Shown here one piece after another: positions 44,215 through 54,141 of a DNA stretch of 57,071 bases (positions within the stretch are counted from its first letter, which is position 1; the number at the start of each line of letters is the position of its first letter). Position numbers and translations under genes: made by a program. Source of the stretch: Bacillota bacterium (GTDB taxonomy: Bacteria > Bacillota > Limnochordia > DTU087); assembly GCA_012519025.1 (NCBI GenBank), contig JAAYQZ010000060.1:1-57071 (forward strand), given 5' to 3'. The notes below the pieces were generated by a model. It ran no database searches and was not told the DNA's origin. It was given only the letters and a program-made list of their open reading frames with translations.

Positions 44215-45006
44215 TTGATTATATTTGATAAAGACAGGTTTCTTGGGCATTTGGACGGCCAAGAAAAAGAAACCGGTAGCCGCATCTTAGATTTGGCAGC
44301 ACAAGCATATGAAGGCAACAAACCTGCTTACAGTGACTTTCTTAATCCTCGAGAGCAGGAAATCGCAACGGGAATCGTTCGAGGCACTGATTTTTTAGCC
44401 TACTATTTCGATGGAGGGTATTCAACAGCTGAACGTCGACGACTGGCGGTCTTCCCCAATTATTTCCCTCGGGAAAGGATTGAGGTTCCTTTAAAGGCCC
44501 TGGCTGTTACCGGTACTGCAGAGTTTACAGGAGTAACCCACAGGGACTTTCTCGGTGCAGTGCTTGGCTGTGGGATACGACGGGAAAAAGTCGGAGACAT
44601 TATTTTGACAGACAGAGGGGCTCAAATTGTGCTGGCTCCGGAAGTAGCAGTTTCAGTTGAAAACACACTTCAATCAGTCCAGAGAGTGCCGGCCATTGCC
44701 AATCCCATCGAATTAGAGCAGCTTGATGTTGCACCAAAGCAAATCAAAGAAATAAGGACTACAGTGGCTTCCATGCGGCTTGATGCAGTGGCTGGGGCAG
44801 GGTTTGGTACTTCCCGCACCCAAATGGTCAGGGAGATCAAACGGGGAACAGTGCGAGTTAATTGGCAACCTGTGGAAAACCCGGCCCAAGAAATTCAAGA
44901 AGGCGATATTTTGTCCATCCGCGGTAGGGGTCGTGTGGAAGTAGCCGAGCAGATGGGTTTGACTCGTAAAGGTCGTATTCATCTATTACTTCAGCGATAT
45001 ATCTAG
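44215..45006 (+). CDS. ylmH: YlmH family S4-domain RNA-binding protein
   Basis: 263 residues. A central segment (FTGVTHRDFLGAVLGCGIRREKVGDI) and a C-terminal S4 domain (TSRTQMVREIKRGTVRVNW with DILSIRGRGRVEV). Bacillus YlmH has been tied to rescue of stalled ribosomal complexes. TTG 44215 with a weak SD. The divIVA start follows within 12 bases. Confidence 0.94.
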   Translation: MIIFDKDRFLGHLDGQEKETGSRILDLAAQAYEGNKPAYSDFLNPREQEIATGIVRGTDFLAYYFDGGYSTAERRRLAVFPNYFPRERIEVPLKALAVTGTAEFTGVTHRDFLGAVLGCGIRREKVGDIILTDRGAQIVLAPEVAVSVENTLQSVQRVPAIANPIELEQLDVAPKQIKEIRTTVASMRLDAVAGAGFGTSRTQMVREIKRGTVRVNWQPVENPAQEIQEGDILSIRGRGRVEVAEQMGLTRKGRIHLLLQRYI

Positions 45007-45017
45007 GGGGCGAATCC

Positions 45018-45590
45018 ATGTTACGGCCGATAGACATTCATCAAATGGATTTTAAGCAGGTTTTCAGGGGATACAATAAAGAACAAGTAGATGATTTTCT
45101 CTCCAGGCTTGTTTCAGAATATGAGACATTATATCAGAAGAACCAGGAGCTGGAAGAGCAGATTGAAGAGTTGAAAAGCCAGGTCAAACGCTACACCAGT
45201 ATGGAGGATACTCTACAGGAGACATTGGCATATGTTAAAGATTCTTCCAGTGAGATCAAAGATAATGCTGAGCTGATAGCAGAGCGCATTATCGATGAGG
45301 CAAAGCTGCAGGCTGACGAGATTCTGCTTGATGCAAAGCGCCGAGTTGCAGATGAGATCAGGCAAGCTGAAGAAGCATTGGCTTTTCGCGGGCGAGTGCG
45401 TCGACGGCTGGAAACGCAGCTTACACAGCTGTTGGAAGAAGTCAAGCTGTTGTATGATTATGAAGATGAATCCGCGGCTGCAAGTGCAAGCCGCAATAAC
45501 GACACTAAGACTTTTGAACACAGTGTTTCGGCTCCTCCGCCAGAAACCTCCAAACAGGTCGATTTAGAAGTACAAACAGATGATGATTGA
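45018..45590 (+). CDS. divIVA: DivIVA septum/pole-targeting protein
   Basis: 190 residues. N-terminal lipid-binding domain MLRPIDIHQMDFKQVFRGYNK, with VDDFLSRLVSEYE, followed by a coiled coil (about 28-150) and a low-complexity acidic tail. It recognises curved membrane and recruits division or chromosome-anchoring partners. SD GGGGG is about 8 bases upstream. Its stop codon overlaps the -35 box of the next promoter. Confidence 0.96.
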   Translation: MLRPIDIHQMDFKQVFRGYNKEQVDDFLSRLVSEYETLYQKNQELEEQIEELKSQVKRYTSMEDTLQETLAYVKDSSSEIKDNAELIAERIIDEAKLQADEILLDAKRRVADEIRQAEEALAFRGRVRRRLETQLTQLLEEVKLLYDYEDESAAASASRNNDTKTFEHSVSAPPPETSKQVDLEVQTDDD

Positions 45591-45615
45591 CGTATCCAAG
45601 GGTGTGCTCTATAAT
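45587..45615 (+). promoter_or_regulatory. Housekeeping promoter of the ileS leader
   Basis: TTGACG (45587-45592), 17-base spacer, TATAAT (45610-45615). The -35 overlaps the divIVA stop codon. Start expected near 45622. Confidence 0.88.
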
Positions 45616-45639
45616 ATAATGGTACTGCATTCTTAGACC

Positions 45640-45886
45640 GATTTATATAATGCTATGACGGGGAAAGCAGTAAGTTGCGGTATGGGCACAGCGAACCGAG
45701 GTAGGTGTAAGCTCGGTCCCACAGACTCACTCAAATCACCCCTGAGCTGTCTTGATGAACGGTGAATCCAAGTAATCTAGACCGGGTAGGCCCGTTACAG
45801 CCTGTGGAAGTGGGTCATAAGATTTCTTATGGCCAAGTGGGGTGGTACCACGGGTCCTCTCGTCCCTAGGATGAGGGGCTTTTTTT
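45640..45886 (+). promoter_or_regulatory. T-box riboswitch upstream of ileS (Ile)
   Basis: Roughly 250-base leader with the T-box bulge GGGTGGTACCACGGG-type sequence (45840-45854) that pairs with the 3' end of uncharged tRNA, followed by a terminator. In the Stem I region the strand CTCAAATCACC (about 45731-45741) contains ATC, the Ile codon, where a specifier loop is expected. Starved tRNA-Ile would favour the antiterminator and ileS expression. The specifier assignment is by eye. Confidence 0.93.
45856..45886 (+). terminator. T-box-controlled terminator
   Basis: CCTCTCGTCC (45856-45865) pairs with GGATGAGGGG (45869-45878) with a 3-base loop, then CTTTTTTT. Competes with the T-box antiterminator. 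Confidence 0.9.
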
Positions 45887-45904
45887 GTAGGGAGGCTTTA
45901 TGAA

Positions 45905-48685
45905 ATGAGCTATCAGGAGACAGTATTATTACCAAAGACCAAATTCCCCATGCGAGGTAATTTATCCAGGAAAGAGCCTGAAATGCAAAAACAGTGGGAA
46001 ACAGATGACCTATATGGCAAACTTCGCCAAAAACGGGCAGGCTCGCCCAAGTTTGTTTTGCATGATGGCCCACCTTATGCCAATGGGCATATTCACTTAG
46101 GAACTGCTGTTAACAAAGTGCTGAAGGATTTTGTAATTCGCTCCAGGACAATGGCAGGTTTTGATTGTCCGTATGTGCCGGGTTGGGATGTCCACGGGCT
46201 GCCCATCGAATATGCCATGATTCGTTCTTTGGAACTTGATCGTCACTCACTCTCACCGGTGGAATTTAGGAAGCGGTGTGAGGAATTTGCTTTGCATTGG
46301 CTCGATGTGCAAAGGGAAGAGTTTAAACGCCTTGGCATATGGGGTGAATGGGATAACCCGTATGTTACCATGCGGCCGGAGTTTGAAGCCGTTCAGGTAG
46401 AGATATTCGGGACTATGATGGAGAAGGGTTACATCTACAAAGGGCTTAAGCCTGTATATTGGTGCCCTAACTGTGAATCATCCCTGGCAGAAGCCGAAAT
46501 AGATTATCATGATCATAAGTCTAATTCCATTTATGTGAAATTCGCGATCACTGATGGCAAAGGGCTGATTGCAGTTGATGAGCCTGTTCACATTTTGGTT
46601 TGGACGACGACTCCCTGGACTTTGCCTGCCAACGAAGCTGTTGCCCTGCACCCGGCAGTGAAATATGTGGTCGCCGATACCACAAAAGGGAAACTTTTAA
46701 TGGCAGAGGAGCTGCTGGAGACGGTTCGAGAAACGGCCGATTTTGAGGTGTTGGACACCTTAGGTCCCTGGCAAGGACGGGATTTGGAGGGTATCACATA
46801 TAAGCACCCGTTTCGTGATCAATCAGCCCCGGTTATCTTAGCCGATCATGTTACCTTGGAACAAGGTTCCGGTTGTGTTCACACTGCACCTGGTCACGGA
46901 CTCGAGGACTACGCTGTAGGAACCAAATATGGATTGCCTGTTTTTGCCCCTGTAGATTCCCAAGGATGTTTTACCGACGATGCCGGAAAATATGCTGGTA
47001 TGAAGCTGGATGAGGCAAATCCCGTTATTATCTCTGATCTGCATGACATGGGACTGTTGTTGGATGCCTCAGATCTGACACACCAATATCCTCACTGCTG
47101 GCGATGCAAGCATCCCATTGTGTTTCGGGCTACAGAGCAGTGGTTTGTGTCTATTGCAGACTTCCGGCAGGAGGCTTTGGATGCGATTAAACAAGTGGAG
47201 TGGATCCCCAGGTGGGGTATTGATCGCATCAGCAATATGGTCAAGGAGCGGGGAGATTGGTGCATATCCCGGCAGCGCCTGTGGGGTGTTCCGATCCCTG
47301 TCTTTTACTGTGAGCATTGTGGTGAACCTTATGCTGCAAAAGCAGCAAACAAAGCTGTGGCGGATTTATTCCGCAAAGAGGGGTCTAATGCCTGGTTTAT
47401 CTATGAAGCCCATGAGATTTTGCCACAAGGGACAACATGCGAAGATTGCGGACATGATAAGTTCGTCAAAGAAACCGATACTATGGATGTTTGGTTTGAC
47501 TCAGGCTCTACACATATGGCTGTATTAAAACAGCGAGAGGGGCTTAGTTGGCCGGCTGATCTTTATCTTGAGGGCAGTGATCAGCACAGAGGTTGGTTCC
47601 AGTCGTCACTGCTTACTTCGGTGGCTACTCAAGGTAGGGCGCCCTATAGGGCTGTTTTGACCCACGGGTTTATTGTAGATGGGGAAGGGCGCAAGATGTC
47701 CAAGTCAGTGGGTAATACAGTGGCACCGGAAGAGATCATTGATGTGTATGGTGCTGATGTATTCCGTTTATGGGCAGCATCAGCGGATTATCGCGGTGAT
47801 ATTCGAATTTCCCAAGAGATTCTAAAACAGATGGCAGAAATCTACCGTCGCATCAGAAACACCATGCGGTTTATGTTGGGGAATATTTCTGATTTTGATA
47901 TACGTCAAGACGCGGTGCCTACTAAACAGCTGCCCGAAATTGAGCAATATATTTTGGATACCTATCATCATTTGGTTGATAGGGTTACAAAGGCCTACAG
48001 TGATTATGAGTTCCATGCAGTATACCATGCTGTGCATAATTTCTGTGTTGTGGATCTTGGCGGTTTCTATTTGGATGTAATCAAAGACCGGCTTTATTGT
48101 GATGGTATAGATTCTCTCAGTCGCCGCTCTGCCCAGACAGTGCTGGCGAACATCCTACCGGGTTTGGCACGTCTGGTTGCCCCAGTCTTAGTCCACACCG
48201 CGGAGGAGATTTGGCGACATTTGCCGGAGGAGCTTAAAGATAATTCCAGTGTGCACTTTTCCCACTGGCCGGAGGCAGGTACTTGGAGTTTACCCGAAGA
48301 CTTGCAGGTGAAATGGGAGCAGGGCATGCGCATGCGCAGGGAAGTATCCAGGGCCCTTGAGACAGCCAGAATGGAGAAAAGGATCGGCAGTTCCAATGAT
48401 GCTGCAGTCACCTTATATACCAAAGAAGATGTGGAACGTGCTGTAGGTATGTTCTCAAATGAGGAATTGGAGGCCTTGTTTATCGTGTCAGAGGTGCACA
48501 TCGCTTCATGGAGTGATGCACCTAAACATGCGATCAATGGTCTGGATGGGAAGCTTAAAGTGCTGGTTCACGAACCAGAAGGTGAGAAGTGTGAGCGGTG
48601 CTGGCGGCATACATCTTTTGTAGGAACAAGCGAAAAGCATCCAACGCTTTGCCAACGATGTGATAGTGTAGTTTCCGACCAATAA
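45905..48685 (+). CDS. ileS: Isoleucyl-tRNA synthetase
   Basis: 926 residues, class I synthetase charging tRNA-Ile. HIGH-type motif [21 protein letters not shown], editing domain (about 190-400), KMSKS loop [18 protein letters not shown], and a C-terminal zinc site [10 protein letters not shown]...CQRCD as in eubacterial type-1 IleRS. ATG 45905 follows GGGAGG by about 11 bases; an ATG at 45901 runs straight into a stop. Controlled by the T-box leader. Confidence 0.98.
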   Translation: MSYQETVLLPKTKFPMRGNLSRKEPEMQKQWETDDLYGKLRQKRAGSPKFVLHDGPPYANGHIHLGTAVNKVLKDFVIRSRTMAGFDCPYVPGWDVHGLPIEYAMIRSLELDRHSLSPVEFRKRCEEFALHWLDVQREEFKRLGIWGEWDNPYVTMRPEFEAVQVEIFGTMMEKGYIYKGLKPVYWCPNCESSLAEAEIDYHDHKSNSIYVKFAITDGKGLIAVDEPVHILVWTTTPWTLPANEAVALHPAVKYVVADTTKGKLLMAEELLETVRETADFEVLDTLGPWQGRDLEGITYKHPFRDQSAPVILADHVTLEQGSGCVHTAPGHGLEDYAVGTKYGLPVFAPVDSQGCFTDDAGKYAGMKLDEANPVIISDLHDMGLLLDASDLTHQYPHCWRCKHPIVFRATEQWFVSIADFRQEALDAIKQVEWIPRWGIDRISNMVKERGDWCISRQRLWGVPIPVFYCEHCGEPYAAKAANKAVADLFRKEGSNAWFIYEAHEILPQGTTCEDCGHDKFVKETDTMDVWFDSGSTHMAVLKQREGLSWPADLYLEGSDQHRGWFQSSLLTSVATQGRAPYRAVLTHGFIVDGEGRKMSKSVGNTVAPEEIIDVYGADVFRLWAASADYRGDIRISQEILKQMAEIYRRIRNTMRFMLGNISDFDIRQDAVPTKQLPEIEQYILDTYHHLVDRVTKAYSDYEFHAVYHAVHNFCVVDLGGFYLDVIKDRLYCDGIDSLSRRSAQTVLANILPGLARLVAPVLVHTAEEIWRHLPEELKDNSSVHFSHWPEAGTWSLPEDLQVKWEQGMRMRREVSRALETARMEKRIGSSNDAAVTLYTKEDVERAVGMFSNEELEALFIVSEVHIASWSDAPKHAINGLDGKLKVLVHEPEGEKCERCWRHTSFVGTSEKHPTLCQRCDSVVSDQ

Positions 48686-48712
48686 CACGAACAATCTGAT
48701 TTTATCACATTT

Positions 48713-48777
48713 GATGCACCCACAGTGCTAACAGCCTCTATATGTAGGGGCAATTGGCACCACGGGTGCATCTTTTT
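48713..48777 (+). terminator. Long three-segment terminator hairpin after ileS
   Basis: GATGCACCC (48713-48721) pairs with GGGTGCATC (48764-48772); inside, GTGCTAA pairs with TTGGCAC and CCTCTA with TAGGGG, giving an extended hairpin followed by TTTTT. Confidence 0.8.
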
Positions 48778-48849
48778 ACTATGGGACATGTCGGGTCTTT
48801 TAGGGAAAGCTATGTGAGTAGACGAGGTCCAGAGTGGAGAGTCATCGAA

Positions 48850-49155
48850 ATGGCTGAAATCAATAACAAACTCCTGGAAACTTTGATTAAACGGTTGGAT
48901 GGTCTGCTTGATGTTTTTGGAAAAGCCAGCATTGCCGAGTTTGTGGAGCTGTATAGGAAACCCCGTCGCCTCTTATATTTGAATTTTCTAGCCGGGCTGT
49001 TCAGGGGATTCGGCATAGCAGTAGGTTTCACCGCGGCGGGGGCACTGTTTCTCTATTTGCTGGGAAAGTTGGCGGCCCTAAATTTACCGTTTATCGGCAG
49101 ATTTTTGGCGGAGATCGCCCGTATAGTTGAAGTAGAACTGCATCGGCTGCCGTAG
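48850..49155 (+). CDS. DUF5665-like small membrane protein
   Basis: 101 residues: a soluble N-terminal helix pair (LLETLIKRLDGLLDVFGKASIAEFVELYRKPRRL) and one or two membrane helices (NFLAGLFRGFGIAVGFTAAGALFLYLLGKLA). Resembles a small uncharacterised family found in clostridial genomes between ileS and dksA-type genes. ATG 48850 has GGAGAG upstream; the 48754 start lies inside the upstream terminator. Function unknown. Confidence 0.75.
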   Translation: MAEINNKLLETLIKRLDGLLDVFGKASIAEFVELYRKPRRLLYLNFLAGLFRGFGIAVGFTAAGALFLYLLGKLAALNLPFIGRFLAEIARIVEVELHRLP

Positions 49156-49174
49156 AAATTGAGGAGGTATTAAT

Positions 49175-49804
49175 TTGGGCAAAAAGGGCTTTTATGATGA
49201 ATTAAGGCACCAGTTGGAATCTGAGCGGGAACGGCTTAAGAAGATAATAGGCGACATAGAGGAAGGACTCAAACAGCGCCTTACAGATTCTGTGGGGGAA
49301 CTATCTAGTATTGATCAGCATACCGCTGATTTAAGTTCAGAGACTTTGGCCAGAAGCCAAGATATTGCCCTTAAAGACAACAGCCTAAGGATTTTGGAGG
49401 ATGTGGAAGAAGCATTAAGATTGATGGAGTCTGGTGAATATGGAATCTGCCAAGACTGCGGGCAACCCATTGACGAAGGCCGCCTCAGGGCTTTGCCGTG
49501 GGCGACAGAGTGCATGCAGTGCAAAGATGCGCCAGACGCAAAGCAGGACAGATGGCACCGCCCTGTAGAAGAGTTGGTAATCCATTTTGATCTTACCGAG
49601 GATGACACAGTGGGGTTTGATCGGGAAGATAGCTGGCAGGCAGTGGCCCGCTTCGGTACATCCAACAGTCCTCAAGATATCCTGGGAGCTGATGACTACG
49701 AAGATGCATATATCAATGCCGATGAGGATATTGGAATAGCGGAACCACTGGAAGCCACAGAAGACAGCATGCTGTCGGAGCCTTTTTGGGAAGAGCCCCT
49801 TTAA
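49175..49804 (+). CDS. TraR/DksA C4-type zinc-finger protein (YteA-like)
   Basis: 209 residues. Coiled-coil N-terminus (DELRHQLESERERLKKIIGDIEEGLKQ), ALRLMESGEYGICQDCGQPIDEGRLRALPWATECMQC with four cysteines for a zinc knuckle, and an acidic C-terminus with a 'DREDSWQAVARFGTSNSPQD' segment typical of the spore-former YteA group. May bind RNA polymerase in the secondary channel, but the DksA acidic tip residues cannot be confirmed. TTG 49175 with GAGGAGG upstream. Confidence 0.9.
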   Translation: MGKKGFYDELRHQLESERERLKKIIGDIEEGLKQRLTDSVGELSSIDQHTADLSSETLARSQDIALKDNSLRILEDVEEALRLMESGEYGICQDCGQPIDEGRLRALPWATECMQCKDAPDAKQDRWHRPVEELVIHFDLTEDDTVGFDREDSWQAVARFGTSNSPQDILGADDYEDAYINADEDIGIAEPLEATEDSMLSEPFWEEPL

Positions 49805-49870
49805 ACTTGCCTTAGCAGCGAGGCTGTGCTAATATGGGCCCATAAAGATGAGGAAAAAGGAGCCGGTGTT

Positions 49871-50311
49871 TTGGGTTTTCTTATGGGCGGCATTCTTCTA
49901 GTGATATTGGATCAGGTGTCTAAATGGCTTGCAACCTATTACCTGCACCTGGGTGAGTCAGTTGCCTTGCCCGGGCACCTAGTTTACTTAACCTTAGTTC
50001 ATAATCCCGGGGCAGCATTTGGGCTGTTTGCAAATGCTACTTCTTTTTTGGTTGCACTGGCCTTGGCACTGTTGTTGGGTGTGTGGTGGTATAGGCATGT
50101 AATTGCCCGCCAATCTTTTTTGCTCAAGCTTGGCTTGACACTGAGTATTGGGGGGGCTGTAGGCAATGTAATCGATCGCATCAGATTGGGTTATGTAGTC
50201 GACTTTATCGATGTGAGGGTGTGGCCGGTTTTTAATGTTGCTGATTGTGGGATTGTCATCGGCGTAGCTGTACTTTTTTGGCTGCTTATAACGGCTGAGC
50301 ACCAAAAGTAA
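49871..50311 (+). CDS. lspA: Lipoprotein signal peptidase (SPase II)
   Basis: Aspartic membrane protease that cleaves lipoprotein signal peptides. 146 residues, four membrane helices. Motifs: LVHNPGAAFGLF, GNVIDRIRLGYVVDFIDVR and FNVADCGIVIG, containing both catalytic Asp residues. TTG 49871 follows AAAGGAG by 8 bases; the GTG at 49826 adds a non-conserved polar extension. Next to rluD, as in most bacteria. Its presence shows lipoproteins are made, which makes the absence of a lipobox on LivJ more notable. Confidence 0.96.
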   Translation: MGFLMGGILLVILDQVSKWLATYYLHLGESVALPGHLVYLTLVHNPGAAFGLFANATSFLVALALALLLGVWWYRHVIARQSFLLKLGLTLSIGGAVGNVIDRIRLGYVVDFIDVRVWPVFNVADCGIVIGVAVLFWLLITAEHQK

Positions 50312-50329
50312 GGCTGATTTGGAAGGCAG

Positions 50330-51280
50330 ATGGGGGATATGAGTCAGAATTGGCAAAACGATAGACTTGGTGAGGAGCTTCAGTTTGTGGTTCCGCAACA
50401 CTGGGCCGGTGGACGGCTGGATCATTTCATCACAAATGAAATTTCCGAGTATTCCCGCTCTTTCCTCCGCAGGCTGCTGGATCAAGGTCTGATTACAGTA
50501 AACGGGCACAGTGTAAAGGCGGGATATAAATTAAGGACAGGGGAGAGTGTACATATCATCATTCCCCCCACCAAAGGTCTATCGGTGGAACCGGAGGATA
50601 TTTTGCTGGATGTCGTCTATGAAGATGCCGATATCATTGTTGTAAACAAACCTGCTGGAATGGTGGTGCACCCTGCTTTCGGCAACCCCGGTGGGACTTT
50701 AGTAAACGCACTCAAAGCGCATACTTCAGATTTATCGGATATCGGAGGGGCTCACAGACCCGGGATAATCCACCGCCTTGACAAAGATACCTCAGGGGTT
50801 ATGGTGACCGCTAAGAATAATTACGCACATATGGCTATTGCCCAGCAAATTAAAGAACGGCAGGCTGAAAGATGGTATCTGGCTTTAGTATTTGGCAATA
50901 TTGTAAGAAATGAAGGGACTGTTGATGCACCCATAGCCCGCCACCCCGTCAATCGCAAGAAAATGGCTGTTTGTGAAGGAGGGCGAAATGCCCGCACCCA
51001 TTATTATGTTCGGGAGCGTTTCGGGGATTACACACTGGTGGAGTGCAGACTGGAGACAGGCCGGACTCATCAGATCAGAGTGCATTTATCTTATATCCGA
51101 CATCCACTAGTTGGTGATTTGGTTTACGGCCCTAAACGCAATAAATTGAACTTAAAAAGACAGGCTCTGCATGCGTATCGCTTGGGATTGTACCACCCCC
51201 GCCAACAAAAATTCGTGGAGTTTGAAGCCCCACTGCCCCAAGATATAAATAATGCACTAAAAATGCTCGAAAAACGATAA
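50330..51280 (+). CDS. rluD: 23S rRNA pseudouridine synthase, RluD type
   Basis: 316 residues. N-terminal S4 domain (GGRLDHFITNEISEYSRSFLRRLLDQGLITVNG) and the RluA/RluD catalytic domain with IVVNKPAGMVVHPAFGNPGGT, the catalytic Asp in IHRLDKDTSGVMV, and LETGRTHQIRVHLSYIRHPLVGD. ATG 50330 or 50339 (both with G-rich SD) cannot be separated. Position target is by family. Confidence 0.95.
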   Translation: MGDMSQNWQNDRLGEELQFVVPQHWAGGRLDHFITNEISEYSRSFLRRLLDQGLITVNGHSVKAGYKLRTGESVHIIIPPTKGLSVEPEDILLDVVYEDADIIVVNKPAGMVVHPAFGNPGGTLVNALKAHTSDLSDIGGAHRPGIIHRLDKDTSGVMVTAKNNYAHMAIAQQIKERQAERWYLALVFGNIVRNEGTVDAPIARHPVNRKKMAVCEGGRNARTHYYVRERFGDYTLVECRLETGRTHQIRVHLSYIRHPLVGDLVYGPKRNKLNLKRQALHAYRLGLYHPRQQKFVEFEAPLPQDINNALKMLEKR

Positions 51281-51303
51281 AGGATAAATTGGCATTTTGG
51301 GGA

Positions 51304-51333
51304 TTGACAAAACCCAAAAGACAGTGTTAGACT
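51304..51333 (+). promoter_or_regulatory. Promoter of the pyrR leader
   Basis: TTGACA (51304-51309), 18-base spacer, TAGACT (51328-51333). Confidence 0.7.
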
Positions 51334-51349
51334 AAGTGTAAGTTATACG

Positions 51350-52001
<652 letters not shown>

Positions 52002-52035
52002 ATAAGATGTGAAAATAATACCGCAATGATCTTTT

Positions 52036-52117
52036 GACTCTTTAAGGCAGTCCTGAGAGGCTGGAAAGGGCAAGTGGGTTTTTATGCTGCTGTCCTTTTC
52101 AAGGCAGTGGTTTTTTT
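52036..52117 (+). promoter_or_regulatory. PyrR-regulated attenuator 2 (uracil permease leader)
   Basis: PyrR loop with CAGTCCTGAGAGGCTGG at 52048-52064, competing GGAAAGG/CCTTTTC arms, and a terminator CTGCTGTCCTT/AAGGCAGTGG followed by seven T (52087-52117). Confidence 0.9.
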
Positions 52118-52222
52118 ATGTCAAAGCACGCTTTGAAACTGATGGTGGAAGGGGGAAAAAAGCAGTAGTGTTGGCAATTGGGGGTTTTGTGGGGCATTTT
52201 TACAACATGGGAGGCAAAAAAA

Positions 52223-53527
52223 ATGGAACAGCCAAAGATCGGTGTTCATGAAAAATTACCTTTAGTGCAGATGATACCCCTTGGTTTTCAGCATTTGTTT
52301 GCAATGTTTGGTGCAACTATCTTGGTACCTTTGCTAGTTAACGGCAGTACAGGCATGATGGTGATCCCGCCGGGTGTAGCTTTGCTGACAGCTGGAGCAG
52401 GCACATTATTGTTTTTGGCCATAACACAATTTAAAGTACCGGCTTATCTTGGCTCTTCATTTGCATTCATTGCGCCCTTAATAGCTGTTGCCAGTCAATT
52501 TGGCCCGGGACATGCATTAGGCGGTGCAGTCGCAGTCGGTATTTTGTATGCACTCATCGCCTTGATTATAAGGCAGGTGGGTGTAGATTGGCTGGATCGG
52601 GCACTTCCTCCGGTTGTCATCGGCTCAGTTATTGTGGTAATTGGGCTTGGACTTGCAGGTACCGGCGTGGATATGGCGGGATTGTCGGGTGATGTTGTCA
52701 GTCTAGCTAATGTGGATGTAAGGATCTCGCTGTTTACACTGGCTGTCGCTATAGCTGCATCGGTATGGTTCAAGGGATTCCTGGCTGTCATACCCATCCT
52801 AATCGGGGTCGTTTCCGGGTATCTGTTTGCACTATTGCAGGGTGCTGTTGACTTGACACCTGTTAAGGAAGCCGCCTGGTTTGCACTGCCTGTCGGCAAC
52901 AAGGTTGCATTTTCTTGGCCTGCTATTGCAACAATTTTGCCGGTTGGTCTTGTAACTATTGCTGAACACTTAGGCGATGTGCTGGTTCTAAGCAGAGTTG
53001 TAGATCGAGATTTTTATAGGGAGCCTGGGCTTCACCGTACGATACTGGGAGATGGGTTGGCAACTTTGCTGGCCGGATTTTTGGGTGGCCCTCCCAACAC
53101 CACCTATGGCGAAAATATTGGTGTCATGGCTATCACCGGCGTTTATTCGGTGTGGGTAATTGCCACTGCCGCGATTATGGCCGTCTTGCTCTCCTTTATG
53201 CAGAAATTCGGTGCTTTAATCCAAACAATTCCAGAGCCGGTAATGGGCGGTATATGTATCATGCTCTTTGGAGTAATCGCGTCCTCAGGTATTAGAACCC
53301 TGGTGGAAAGCGGGATTGATTTTGGGGATAAGCGGAATTTGATCATTGCTTCAGTGATTTTGGTCTTGGGAATAGGTGGAGCAAGACTGCAGCTGGGCGC
53401 CTTTGCCCTGGAGGGCATGGCTTTGGCGGCTGTAGTGGGCATTTTGTTGAACCTGGTTCTTCCGGGTCTGATAAACTCTAACAATGCGACAACCAAACTA
53501 AGCTCAGCCGACAGTAATTCAGTTTAA
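52223..53527 (+). CDS. pyrP: Uracil permease (NCS2 family)
   Basis: 434 residues, about 12-14 membrane helices. FGATILVPLLVNGSTGM, TIAEHLGDVLVLSRV (the purine/uracil-binding region with the conserved Glu), and ATLLAGFLGGPPNTTYGENIGVMAITGVYS are NCS2/UraA signatures. ATG 52223 follows GGGAGG. Control by the second PyrR attenuator shows it is a pyrimidine, most likely uracil, transporter. Confidence 0.95.
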   Translation: MEQPKIGVHEKLPLVQMIPLGFQHLFAMFGATILVPLLVNGSTGMMVIPPGVALLTAGAGTLLFLAITQFKVPAYLGSSFAFIAPLIAVASQFGPGHALGGAVAVGILYALIALIIRQVGVDWLDRALPPVVIGSVIVVIGLGLAGTGVDMAGLSGDVVSLANVDVRISLFTLAVAIAASVWFKGFLAVIPILIGVVSGYLFALLQGAVDLTPVKEAAWFALPVGNKVAFSWPAIATILPVGLVTIAEHLGDVLVLSRVVDRDFYREPGLHRTILGDGLATLLAGFLGGPPNTTYGENIGVMAITGVYSVWVIATAAIMAVLLSFMQKFGALIQTIPEPVMGGICIMLFGVIASSGIRTLVESGIDFGDKRNLIIASVILVLGIGGARLQLGAFALEGMALAAVVGILLNLVLPGLINSNNATTKLSSADSNSV

Positions 53528-53568
53528 ACTGACGCGGCTGAGGCAGTTGGCTGGGTTTTGGGAAATGT

Positions 53569-53859
53569 TTAAGGCATGACTTTGCGTCCCGGGTGGCGAG
53601 GGGAGTTGTTTACTTGTTTAGTTGCCTCTACAATGGCCTTAAACACATCTAATTGTGCCTGTTTACTTTGAAGCTCAACACCGGTAAGCAGACGACCCTC
53701 CCGAGATGCTGTGTACTTTGATGGCAATCTATTGGCGGCAAGTGCTACAATGTCATTGCGGCACTGCTGACATTGGCAAGCCAACACCTCAGGGTTTTGG
53801 GAAAGATATGTTTCCAGTTGATGTTTGATTTCGTCTAGAATTTGATTATACACAGTCAA
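53569..53859 (-). CDS. ComFB-like late competence development protein
   Basis: 96 residues on the reverse strand: QILDEIKHQLETYLSQNPEVLACQCQQCRNDIVALAANRLPSKY is the ComFB family core with a Cys-x-Cys-x2-Cys cluster. TTG start at 53859 with AAAGGGTG eight bases upstream. ComFB is part of the competence locus in Bacillus, and some relatives bind c-di-GMP. Here it is alone, between pyrP and the purH leader, convergent with pyrP. Confidence 0.85.
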   Translation of the reverse strand: MTVYNQILDEIKHQLETYLSQNPEVLACQCQQCRNDIVALAANRLPSKYTASREGRLLTGVELQSKQAQLDVFKAIVEATKQVNNSPRHPGRKVMP

Positions 53860-53945
53860 TACATCAACACCCTTTCTATCGATTTATAACTTTAGTTCGG
53901 CGTTGAGACGGCAATTTCCTTTGTCAATCAATCTGTGGAATGTGA

Positions 53946-53974
53946 TTGACATCTATAGGAAGTAGGCTTACAAT
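53946..53974 (+). promoter_or_regulatory. Housekeeping promoter of the purH leader
   Basis: TTGACA (53946-53951), 17-base spacer, TACAAT (53969-53974). Start near 53981. Confidence 0.88.
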
Positions 53975-54004
53975 AGAACTGTAGCAGTACTGCCGCAAAA
54001 ATAG

Positions 54005-54087
54005 ATAGCAGCTTCTGCAACTGGCGGATAAAGGTGGACAACCACCGGGGAGCAGAAAAGCGTTATGTTTAGCCGGCCGCCTGGGCA
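54005..54087 (+). promoter_or_regulatory. ZTP (pfl) riboswitch
   Basis: Contains ACTGGCG followed by GGTGGACAACCACCGGGGAGC (54034-54053) and GCCGCCTGGGC (54076-54086), the conserved core of the ZTP/ZMP riboswitch. It senses the folate-stress alarmone ZTP and its precursor AICAR (ZMP). Directly upstream of purH, whose first activity consumes AICAR. Confidence 0.93.
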
Positions 54088-54109
54088 TTTTATGCCTGGG
54101 CGGCCTTTT
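54075..54109 (+). terminator. Expression platform terminator of the ZTP riboswitch
   Basis: GGCCGCC (54075-54081) pairs with GGCGGCC (54099-54105), with GGCA/TGCC inside, followed by TTTT. The left arm is the GCCGCCTGGGC of the riboswitch core, so ligand binding would prevent termination. Confidence 0.88.
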
Positions 54110-54141
54110 GGTATTGCATGACTTTTGAGGAGGTACCGAAG

